Shown here piece after piece: positions 48,654-61,832 of a stretch of DNA of 64,000 bases. This stretch comes from Tetrahymena elliotti 4EA (Eukaryota; Ciliophora; Oligohymenophorea; Hymenostomatida; Tetrahymenidae), in contig JH720308.1 in the NCBI GenBank assembly GCA_000231825.2, positions 248,001 to 312,000 on the forward strand. Reading direction: 5' to 3'. How positions within the stretch are numbered: position 1 is the stretch's first letter; every line of letters begins with the position of its first letter. The translations under genes and the position numbers were made by a program. The notes beneath the pieces are model-generated. The model did no database searches, was not told where the DNA came from, and worked only from the letters and a program-made list of their open reading frames with translations.

Positions 48654-50871
48654 TCATTAATTTAACTCAATGAGGTTTTAGATAAATTGTAAGTGGAAAG
48701 ATTTATTATCATTAATATTTTTATTTATGCATACAATTGGCTATTTGTGAGATTACGAATTGTATGAGAGGTCTTTCAGAATTTAGGAGTTGTTATGACT
48801 TTATTCTTATTATTATAATTTATCTTCAATGTCATCTCCTTCATCATTTTTATAAATTGTCTTTGTGCTGTCATTTACAGTATGTTATTAGGCATCTTAT
48901 TCTTCTTCGTCATCTCCTAAATTAGCACTTTAATCCATTCTCAAGCTTTAAGAACTATTCAGATACTTAAGTATGTTTTCTGTTTTATGGTTTACTTTTT
49001 TACCAGATGACTAGTGGCTTTTAGGTTTATATCTTCTTTTTTAACCACAATCATCATCTGTTGATCTTTGCATTATTGGTACAGTGTGTTTTATTGAATT
49101 TTTTAAAACACTCTTGGTGTAACTCTTATGTTGTTATTTACTTTGATTGCAGTAGCTTTCATCATCTTCATCATCACTGTCAGAATAGGTATCACTGTCA
49201 CTTTCACTGTTATAACATTTACATTAGCTTCTGCTATTAGATTATAATTACTATTATTATTCAGTTTGTTTCTTTTTATCACTTTCTTATTTTCTTTACT
49301 GACCTGATTCATCTAAAAATTCCTCTTCATCTGAATCACAAAAAATATTTTATTCTATTCCACTAGACATTTCGCTTGACTCAATAATTTATTCAACTTC
49401 ACGTTTGAATTTACGCTGAGTTGCTTTATATTCTTCCAAATTACAAATGTAGACATTAGGTTAAACAGTTTTATTTCTATTAATACAGTTCATAGCTTAT
49501 TAGACTACACTCTAATAGCTGCTACTACCACTTTAATCTAATTCAGAGTCTTTATTTTGGTTATGATAATTACTTGTATTATTATTGTTTTTATGAGTTT
49601 CTATTTATGAACGGAGTAAGCTTTCTTCTCTTTCTGTTGACTATCTATAATTTGGTAGAGAGCCTCTTATGTTATTAGGAGGTGAAGGGAAAAGGAACAT
49701 AATGGAAGAGTTATCAAAATCAGATTGATCTATAGATTTTCTTTTAATGCTATGAATTTCTTCTGTAAAAGACCCTAGATTTATTTGCTAATTTCTAGTA
49801 GCTCCTAAAGATATCTCACAAAAACTGAAAGGAAAGGATATCTCATTATCTTAAGATTACTTATCTTGATATTCACTTTATTCCTATTAATCAAATATAT
49901 ATATTATAATATTATGAATTTCAACAAATTTCAGAATTTACATAATGAGCTTTGATTGTGTTACTAGAATTTGAAGAGTTTCCATAGTTTGAACTGCGCT
50001 TGTTATGATTTTATCTCAGATGTTCTAGCTTTTCCTAAATTATTAGAACAAATTTGTTTAATAACTAAAAGTATATTGAATGTTCTTTTAATTAGCTTTT
50101 GATATTAAGAAATGAAAATTAAGCAAGGTCAAATTCTACTAAAAAATAATCAAAGCTTTACTAGAAAAAAAGTATTATTTTAGAATTCATAAAGATAGTT
50201 GCAAAAAATTAAATAATTTATTATATTATTTAGAATGCTAGCTAATTTAATTCAAATAGATTGTGTTTGTATAAATTTTTTCAGCTGAATATTATTAATA
50301 TATTTTATTAGATTATTTCTAATTTATTTCTAAATGCTATTAAAAAATTGTTAATTCATCTAGTAAGTCTATTGATTTACAAATTATCAAACACAAGCAA
50401 AAATTATAAGAGCTGCTTTATATTCCGAATTAAAATTAATTGATTATTTGGAAAAATGTTTGTAGTTACCTCTAGAGAGTGGTGCGATTTTTTATAGCCT
50501 GCATCTATATAGCCAAGAAAATCATTTAGAGGATCAATTGAGAGAGAATCTTCTTGCTAAAGTAAATCTTAGAAATATTGTTGTAATTAACTCTTTCTAT
50601 GATTAATAAAAGAATCATCTTGCACAACCCACCACTTTTTGGCTGGAAATGAAGGTACTTATACTTTTAAACTCTTATATTTTTTAAGGAATTTCTAAAT
50701 ATTTTCATTTAATTCAGAGAGCTAGCTATAGCGGGCCTTTATCTTTAACTAATTGTTTGTATTCTGATTGATTACAAGTATATTGTAAAAAACTGTGCCT
50801 TCTTCATTGACAAAGTCTGTAATTTAGACTCTTATTGGTTAGAGTTAACTAGGATATTAACTCTACTTCAT
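48654..50871 (-). CDS. PX (phox homology) domain protein with a disordered tail
   Basis: Three exons: 50470-50871 (ATG at 50871), 49942-50034 and 48654-49883 (TGA 48654-48656). All junctions are in phase 0 with GT-AG, giving 574 aa. Residues about 13-130 form a PX domain. It begins IRVQITDFVNEEGTVFYNILV, has the basic KARYSQLSELNENIQKFL block, a PSFPAKKWW proline segment, and ends INHRKSQLQQYFQDLLQQ. PX domains bind phosphoinositides, mostly PI3P on endosomes. The remaining 440 residues are Ser/Asp/Gln-rich and probably disordered, with an acidic SDSDTYSDSDDEDDE cluster and basic KKxKxx patches. It is probably an endosomal adaptor; no BAR or RGS domain is visible. Confidence 0.85.
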
Positions 50872-52134
50872 TTATTCTCTGTTATTTAAAATGACCAATT
50901 TCAGAATAGATTTGTATATTCACTGAGTTAAAAGAGATAAAATAAATTTTAGAGCTTAGTTTTTGTTGTTTTGAGTCTTTTATAATTTTTGACAACTAAC
51001 TATGCTGTTTGATAATTAATTAATAATTATTTTTGATTGTAATTCAATTATTCAATATTCAAGGATTTAGAAAGAAAAGATTAAATAAATTAGTTTTTAC
51101 AATCAGTAATTATTTTTTTTCTTACTTTAATAAAATCCTAGCTGATTTGATTCATTGATTACCAATTTTTTATAATTTTTTCTTTTTTTGAAGATACAAT
51201 TAGTTATTTGCTAAGACTATTTTTTGTATGAGAATTTGAAAACTTAATAATTTATTATTGATATTTTTTTCAAATTGCAATTAATTTGTTTGTTTGTTTG
51301 CTTTTTTTAAGAAAAACAAAAAAGTTTTCATTTACTTTGTGAATAAATTTTAATTTTGTAAGAAATAATCTCTCTTACATAAAAAGTCTGAAAAAACCTT
51401 TCCAGTCTAGATATTTTCTCAAAAAATTTTAGTTTGAAGATTAAAAATTTTAACTAATGGGCCAAATTAGTTTATGAGAAATATTAATTTTAGTCTTTGA
51501 AATTAAATTATAATCTAGAAATCATTACCAATTTACCGGATTTGACTTTTCTTTAGATTACTCCCTAGATTTTCACTATTAATAGATGAATTATGAATGG
51601 CTAATAAATAATTCTAATTAAGTTCACCATATTCTCTAACAAAAATCATTAAAAATGATTAATTGATCAAATTTTTTCTAGAATTTTATTAAAAATTATA
51701 AAAATTTTTGAAAAATTATTTTTTAAATGATTAAACATAGAAATTTTAGTTAAGTAATTCTGCAATTATCACAGAATTTGAAAGCAAAAGAAAGATAAAA
51801 AATTGATAATCTTTTAATCATCACTCCTAACAAAATATAAAAGGAATAAGAAGTAAATTAAGCTAGCTCATGGCTATTTAAATTATTATTAATGATTTTA
51901 AATGTACATTTAATTGTAATAATTTTAGTTAGTTAGAAATAGAAAAATAATAAATTAATTAGAGTTATTATTTGATTTTGAAAGAATAATTATATAATTT
52001 GAATGAATAGTAACATCACAGAAATTTATAATTAGGTTTTGATTCTCTAATTTTTTTACTTTTTAATTATAAAAGAATATCATCTATAAATAGCTTATAA
52101 TTTAATATTTTTAGCTAAAAACCTTCTTTACATA
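50872..52134. other. AT-rich spacer with one short possible frame
   Basis: Mostly AT-rich and non-coding. A 77-codon minus-strand frame at 51419-51649 (MIFVREYGELNQNYLLAIH at its start) looks mildly coding but has no family and may be a chance or relic frame. It is not called as a gene. Confidence 0.3.
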
Positions 52135-53191
52135 TCAATTGTTCTTCTTTTCTTCTTCTGGTTATAATTTTCCATCTTCTTTTGAGTAGCTAATTAGAAC
52201 AATATGGGCTAAAAATCCTATTACCAGTAGCGAAATTAGATATCCATCTTCCAGTTCCTTCCAATACTACCCTTACAATTTATCTAAATGAAAAAATAAA
52301 TGTAATTGCATTCTTATTTCTCTTTCTATTAATAAATACGTAAAACTAATGCAGTAATATATCCTGCACTAAATCCAAAACATGCCCTGCTTATAAAAGT
52401 AGTTCTCTCTAATCTCATCCTATTTTCAAAATATTAAATTTTATATTTGCATCGTTGTAAAATAATTTTGAAATTACATGATTGTTTTAAATAGGCCTAT
52501 AAAAAATATAAAGCATATCGAAGGAACAAATATCTATGTTAAAATAATAATAACAATAATAAAAGAATATTATAGTAAATTGAATTGAATCTAAAAAAAT
52601 CAGCTTTTTATATCATCCCTGAAATTTCAAATAAATTTTATAAATTATGCATATTAAAAACAATTATAAATGCATTTATTACTTCAATCCCTGACATATT
52701 CAACATGCTTTAAATAGCATACACAAAAAAGCCTACATTCCCACAACTAAAAATATCTAAATACTTAATAAGATAATCATAGTTTTGTAAAGTTTTAGCA
52801 ATCAATATTAGCCATAATATCCAAAAAAATGATTCAAATTAGAATATCTTTATTTTATAAATGTAAAATATATTTTTTATAGAAAATGGTAAAATAATAT
52901 TGATACAGAAGCTAAAAACCACCAATATAATCCAATTATTGTAATCTTAAATTTTTTTTTAGCATGACTCTTATTTTTATCATTTAACTTTGAATCTTTC
53001 TTCATCTATGCTAAAGTAAAGTAAAGACTAACAACACCATAATGAGCAAAAAGCCCTATCAACAAATGGTATCTATTTGTAATAGCAGATTCTATTAAAA
53101 AAGTAAATAATTTTATATCTTAATTTTATGGTCTAAATGGATGTTGTTAAAGAGTATTTGTCTAATCCTCTTACTAAATCTAATATTCCAT
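52135..53191 (-). CDS. multipass membrane protein, family unknown, frame broken in a T run
   Basis: ATG at 53191, TGA at 52135-52137. The start is a hydrophilic Gln-rich segment (MEYQIQQEDQTNTLQQHPF). Four to six hydrophobic helices follow, such as HLLIGLFAHYGVVSLYFTLAQ, ITIIGLYWWFLASVSILFY, WILWLILIAKTL and, near the end, GYLISLLVIGFLAHIVLISY. The end is an acidic/basic tail (EDGKLQPEEEKKNN). The frame changes at a run of 7 T on the minus strand (52832-52838); 8 T would restore it, and I see no GT donor nearby. At least two normal introns lie further down. No family recognised. It could be a real gene with a homopolymer sequencing error, or a recent pseudogene. Confidence 0.5.
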
Positions 53192-54150
53192 TTTAAAATC
53201 TATATGAAAAATTTATGCGAATAGCTTCTATTAATTAATTAAAAAATAAATCAAAGCATCTAAGGAATATCCTCTGATATTTATATTTAAGTAAAATAAA
53301 ACAATTAAATTCTTTCATTTAAATAATGAGTTTTCAATTTAAACTTTTATTAACCTCCCATTATTGCGACCACAACATCAAATATTTTATCAAAACTATT
53401 AATAATTTACTATTGATATTTATATCAAAAATTTACTCTCATAGATATTAATAAGGCTTATAAAAGTAGAAATGGCAAAATAATTTCATTAATATATATG
53501 AATACCATAAAAATATCAAATTTTTTTCAATCAAGAAATATGATTAATAAAACTTAAAAGATCCTATTTAAAACAATAAAAAAGCTTTTAGTCTTTTAAA
53601 AGCATATTATTTATCTTTCTTTTTCAATAAATTATCTTTTTAAGTATCAGAATAGACTTAATTAAAAACTTTTTAAAATCCTTAGGATTTATTATAAATT
53701 TTATAAAAATCTAAAGAAGAATTCATAAAGCAATCTACATGACACTATTTATCTGTTTATTAGCACAAATTATATTTTTTAGATGATAAAATTTATTTTA
53801 AAATCTTTGGTTAACTTAGTTAAAGATTTGTAAAAACTTTTATGGCTTGAATCAACAATTTAAGTAAAAAAATATAGATGTTTTGTATGTTATTTACTTT
53901 CATTTTGTTTTTAAGAAATATTTAATCTTAAAAATTATGAATATGCTTTCAACACAGAATCAATAAATACTAAAATATTTTTATCATTTATTATTAAGTT
54001 TGATTAAAAATGTGAAATTGAAGTTGCAAAAATGGATTATTGATTGAACATACTAAAATAAATAAACAAATAAAATACTTATTTTAAGAAAACAATTAAT
54101 AACTCCTTTTGTGCAATTAACGTAGTAACAATATATAAATATATTTTTTC
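53192..54150. other. spacer with a possible gene fragment
   Basis: Minus-strand frame 53439-53726 (96 codons, TGA at 53439-53441) reads NSSLDFYKIYNKSQGFQKVFNQVYSD near its start, coding-like with ciliate Gln codons. An upstream frame (53730-53870) has similar character but is out of phase. It may be a relic of a gene; no family can be named. The rest is AT-rich with nothing seen. Confidence 0.3.
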
Positions 54151-56344
<2,194 letters not shown>

Positions 56345-57463
56345 TTCTGAATTTACTATTTAAACCTTTAATGTTATTTTATTTAATTTATTATTGTTTT
56401 TAAAATAAAATTTTTTATTAATCAGATATCTAAAATTCGTTTTTGAAGTCAAAATCTTCAAAGAATCTATTTTCTTATTGCGTATGTTTCATCACATTAG
56501 ATTTTGCGTGAGATACGTCTCTTAAACATCCATCCTTACAGAAACTGTCAAAGTTCTAGTATTTAAAATTTTAATTTTCTGAGTAAATGTCAATTTCGTC
56601 ATCATAGTCTCGACATCATTTACTCTATTCCTACATGAAATCTTTTTGCTTTTAAAACTTTCTATTTAATTTAATTTCTTGATTACAAAAAGATATTCTT
56701 TTTTCTAGCTCAAAACTTTGAATCTTATAAAGATATTTTTAAAAATTATTGGAATATCCGAAATAGAAAAGGAAATTTAACAGATATATCCTATTGATAC
56801 ATTAATCAATTTAAGTTGGAAACAAATTATTATTTACTTTCCTACAAAAATATTAATTGCTAATGTTAATTGTAAATATCCCCCAATCTTTTTTTTGTTA
56901 ATCTTCAAATTTTCTTGTTTTTTAAATAAATATTTTATTTTTAGTTTAAATGATTTCCTTATCAACCAATACATGACTTTCTTCCAATTTAATCAAATAT
57001 TTAATTTTTCAAAATTTATTTAGGATTAAATGTTTTAAATATTTTTGGCATATTTTTTGAAGTTATGAATGAATAGATCATCTTCCTTAATTATTTTTAA
57101 AAAAACTTTTGAAATATTTTTAATTTTATTTTAGTGTTTTAACTTAGAAATAATAATTAAAATTTTTAAAATTTTTTGTGAAGAATAAGTAAATGGTATC
57201 ATTTATTTTTTTACTCAACAAAGCTTAGTTGGTTCAAAGAGTGACAATAAAAATGCTTTTAAATGGTGAAACAAAAATGAATATGCAAAAAATATTCTAA
57301 TTGAAATGTTATGAAAAATAAAATGTGTGGTATTTTAGATTATTTGTGTAATAATATTTGCTTTACTTTTTTTGATTATTTGTTGAAAAAATAGTATTTA
57401 TTTATTATTCTAATTAATAAATAGGCATAATAGACTTTAGAAATAAGATTAGTAGATTAGAAA
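56345..57463. promoter_or_regulatory. divergent spacer between aspartate aminotransferase and the RING-H2 gene
   Basis: About 1.1 kb upstream of both genes, AT-rich with no identifiable site. It must contain both promoters. Confidence 0.35.
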
Positions 57464-59147
57464 ATGAATAAAAGAGCATATTAAGTATTTAGACTAATTA
57501 TTTATGGATGCGCTTTCATTGTATTATATTTTACTATGAGATACTTAATCTTGAACAATTTGAACAATGAAACTCAAATAAATCTGGAAATTTAAAATAA
57601 GCCTAGCTTAGCTGCTTTATAAATTATATTTTGGATACTAACTATTATTGCTGAATAAATCTAAGCATATATATTTTATTCTATCATTAGAGCAAATAAT
57701 TTTCATTATGTTAAATAGCAAATGAAGTTTTTCACCATATTTTATGTCATTGATTATCCGTTCAAAGGAGATGATAATAGTGAATAAATAGAAAAAGTAG
57801 CGATTTTTATTGAGTTTTTTATTAGTGCAATTCTTCAAATAAATTTAGTATATTTGTACAAGCATCTATCTTCTTAACAATCTTAATAACTATAACAACC
57901 TTTGAACTAATAGGTATATTGAACACTAATTAATGTTAATTGTGTGAATTTTTATTTTCAATATTAGTAGGTCTTATAAGAGAAAATAATAATCTTTCAA
58001 AGAAAATTTATTTAATATTTTTATTAATATTTCTTAAATAATTTTTTTTTTAATTTTTAATATTTCGTGCTTAAAAACTTTTTAATTGAATCAAAAAATT
58101 TTATTTGTTTATTTAAAATATTTTATCCGAAAATTCGTCATCGCATGTGTAAAGAAACACTAATTTCTACTTAATTTCTATGATTAATTTTTTTTGGAAT
58201 CTTTTACAATTTTTTAATTTGAGAGAAAAAATCAAAGAAAGATTTATAAAAACTAATTATCATTTAATAAATCTTGTAAAACACTGTAATTTATTAAATT
58301 TAGGTTTTAATTTGTTTAGATAATAATAATGGTAATTAAGATTTTATATTAAATTTTCAGATTATTTTTCTATGGTTGTGCTTTTATAGATGCCTATATG
58401 AATGTGAAGTATGTATTGATAGATAACGAATATGAGAGCTATGAAGTTGATTTAGCAGATAGATTTATACTTAGTTCTATTTAAATGGCTTATTGGATTT
58501 TTACAATCATATCTGAGAATATAACTTTTAAAATGAATGATCGATAATCAAGAATATTAAATTTTTAAAGAAAAAAACGAAGAATACTGTTGTACATAAT
58601 ATTTTACTTCTTTGTTTTAGGTGGAATATTTTTCCTTTACATTAACTGCTATTTTTCTGTTGTTGACTCTTATCAATTATTTTTTACAACTATGAATGAG
58701 GATCTTAATAAAAGTATAAATGAAGGAATTTATGGCTGCGAAGCAGCTTTAAGCTTAATATTAATCTTAAATTTACTTTTTGGATATGAAAAATTAAATA
58801 GATAAACTAGATAAAATGAAAATTTGATTTTATATTAGGGAGAAGATTTAATAGAAAGCTTAATATTATAAGAGCCTCCAAATTAATAGTAGTAATAAAA
58901 TTAGTAATAAGGCTACTAACCTCCAAATTAACAGTAGTAATAAAATAATTAGTTTAACCTAAATCAAAGCATACTTTAGTAGAATGCTAGCTTTAGGTAT
59001 GATAGTGAGAAATTATGTTCTGTATGTTAATGTGAATGTGAAGAAAATGAAAGAGTATTAGTGCTTCCCTGCAGACATGTTTTTCACAGTGGGTGTGCAA
59101 GATAAATAAATAATAGAATTTGCCCAAACTGCAGAGCTCCTTTTTGA
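57464..59147 (+). CDS. multipass RING-H2 protein (putative E3 ubiquitin ligase) with internal duplication
   Basis: Exon 1 is 57464-57913 and exon 2 runs from 58341 (or 58320) to 59147, giving about 418 aa. The C-terminus is a RING-H2 finger: CSVCQCECEENE, then LPCRHVFHSGCARQI, then CPNCRAPF, with all eight zinc ligands in the C-x2-C...C-x-H-x2-H-x2-C...C-x2-C order. About seven membrane spans precede it, then a tandem PPNQQQQQNQQQGYQ-type Gln/Pro repeat. The two halves of the membrane region are related: AYQVFRLIIYGCAFIVLY near the start and LYQIFRLFFYGCAFIDAY at the start of exon 2, each followed by an IF/YWILTII-type helix. It is probably a membrane-embedded E3 ligase. The intron acceptor is uncertain by 21 nt. 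Confidence 0.8.
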
Positions 59148-59244
59148 AATAAAAGAATTACAAATAATTTAGAAACACTAAACAATTTAAATCTTTCATC
59201 ATATTAAACAAAATCTATTATTTTTAATTTTTCTAATTAACTTT

Positions 59245-60951
59245 TCAAACATAAGCTTCTATAATTCCATCTTAATATATAATAATGAGATGCTTAGAAG
59301 TGAGATATGCAGCCACAATTTAAGAGCATCTATCAAAATAATATTAAGCTTTTAATTTATTAATTGAATGATTATATATCTATAAATAATGACCATTCTT
59401 TCTGAAATCTTTTTAAATAAACACTAAATTATCTCTACTATATTCATTTTAAAACGATTCAAAATCAATTGGGAGTTCATACTATGGCTTTTTAATTATT
59501 ATTGACTAAAAGTCTTGTGGCTATAAAAACCTAATAACATTTATATAACTAAGAGGATATTGTTGTTGATTCTCAACATTTAGTGAGTAGAACTAAAATT
59601 AGTTTAAACCTTCTCCTTAAGTTAGAATTTCATTTGAATTCACAAACAAAATTCTTTTTACAGACCTTCCTTTATTTACTTCAGCTGTATTGCCTTTCAT
59701 AGATATCTCATTATTTGAAAAAGCCTTCTTAAGAGTTTTAACCAATTATCCAGTCCTCCAATTCCAAACAATAATAAAGCCACTCTTCCCTCCTACAACT
59801 ATTAGATCATTAAGATGATCAATACACTCAATCTGCATATCTATATTTAAATTATCAATATTACAATCCATCTTAGAAACAAATGATTTATCTTTGTAAT
59901 TATATATTTTAATCTGTCCATTAGTATAACCTATGCTTATAATCTCCCCAAAAACAATAGATTTAATACAAGAAATAAATCCCTTTAATTAATATTTATT
60001 TAATTAAACTTAATACAGATTTGATTGATTGAATTAGTTACTTTGTTCTTTAATAATATTATATTTTTTCCTTACAATCCATTGAAATCAACTATTTCTA
60101 AAAATTCTGATTACTTTTCAAAGGCTACAACTTAGAAAGAACTTATTTTTTCAAGTTAAAAATTTGATGCTACCCTCTTCAGCTCTATTGAAGCAATTTG
60201 TTTGTTTTTTTCTAAGTTAATTAGTTTCAGACTTCCATCTTCTTCACCAACCACTAATTCATCTTCATTTAACATACAAAAAGATTTCTCTTAGATATTA
60301 TCTGTTAATTTTTGTTCAAAAATGTTAAAATTTTAAATTTTTGATATTTTTGTGATAAAAACTTAGCATAAATAAATAAATTAATTGATTACAAATAGTA
60401 TCTAGCTAGACCTCAAAAGACTTTATTTTTTTAAAAGTTGATAGAGTCATCCTCTCTTATAATGTAGATTAAATTTAGGAGATAGATTATTCTAATTATA
60501 CCTATCTATTTCTGACATTTTAAACCACTAAATCAAACCCAATCCTATCATTAATCAGATCTACAAATAATTCTTAATCTTATATTGATAACTCATTAAA
60601 ATTAGATGAAAGCATTTTTTTTCCTTTTTAAAGTTATGCCTCAATTTTTTGGCATTCTTCCTTAACAAATAAACAAATTTATTCTTCATATCTTTACAGT
60701 AAATTGTTTAAAGTTTATTGCAATTATTTTATAAGCTGCTTAGTAGAAGAGATTAATTTTTCTTAAGGTTAATCCTAAAATATGCATCTATTTATTTTCT
60801 TAGGTATATCTTCAATCATTTCTACTTAATGACTATCATGTTCATAGTTAAGTTCACATTTACTGCAAATATATCTACTTTATTTAGAGCATTTATCATC
60901 AATACAAAAAAGAATTGCTTAGCTCTTGTGCTTCAAACAATTTGTGTTCAT
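59245..60951 (-). CDS. B-box-type zinc finger protein with WD-like repeats
   Basis: Exons 60393-60951 (ATG at 60951), 60042-60301 and 59245-59982 (TGA 59245-59247). Introns of 91 and 59 nt keep the frame, giving 518 aa. The N-terminus has a B-box-like zinc site: CLKHKSQAILFCIDDKC, then YICSKCELNYEHDSHQ (C/H ligands in B-box order). A coiled coil of about 100 residues follows (LISSTKQLIKQLQQTLNNLL). The C-terminal half has beta-rich repeats with WD-like cores: ELVVGEEDGSLKLIN, IISIGYTNGQIKIYNY and LIVVGGKSGFIIVWNWRTGQLVKTL. This B-box/coiled-coil/propeller layout is common in ciliates, and the propellers usually bind partner proteins. The N-terminal zinc site is called from spacing only. Confidence 0.78.
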
Positions 60952-61832
60952 TAAAAAAATAATAAAAAAAGTAAGAAATTTTGTAGATGTATATAATAAA
61001 TCTCTAGATATTTTTTTTTCTAATAGCAAAAGATATAGAATTTATGATCAAAGTAATTGTTAAATTTATTAAAAATTTAATGAGCTATGAATTGAAATTA
61101 AATTTTTATCAAAATTGATTTATTATGTTAAATTTAAATATTCAGAAAAAATAATTTAATTATATGATTTTAAAATAATAAAAGAATAGATAGGTATCCA
61201 TTAAGTATTTTTCAATTTAAACAAAATTTTTATCTAATAATTAATTTTGAGAAGTATTTTTCTATCATGGTTTTTTTTTTGAAAATCTTTATAAAATGTG
61301 TAATTTATTTCGTTTAAAGTAAAAGGATAATTCTTAATGATTAAATTTTTCACACAAAAAATAAAAATGTTAAGAGCAATGGTTGAACAAAAATTAAATT
61401 AAAGTTTTGAATATCTTTAAAATTTTATTTTCAAATTTTTTAAATATTTATGATAATAAATAAATAAACTTTTAAACTAGGAAAATATAACTTAATAATT
61501 TTGTTTTAAGAAATACAGTTAAAAAAATTCTAAGCCATTTGAAAAAAGATTGATTATCATGAAAATTTCTTTTTTTCCTATTTAAGATTTACAAATTATA
61601 TTAAAAAAACAAACAATTTTTTTCATTTCAAGAATTAATAGATGAATAAAAGAAGATATTTATATTAATTTTAATTAAAAAACTTTTTATGGATAATTTT
61701 TGTATTTCTAAAATTAACTAAAAGATAAAAAAAGATTTTATGTTATTTATCCAATTTGATAAATTAAATTGATATATTTTTATATTAATTTAGTAAATTA
61801 TTAAATATATAATTTATATTCAACTAAGTCAA
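60952..61832. other. AT-rich spacer
   Basis: About 880 bp between two minus-strand genes. No frame, RNA or repeat recognised. Confidence 0.4.
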
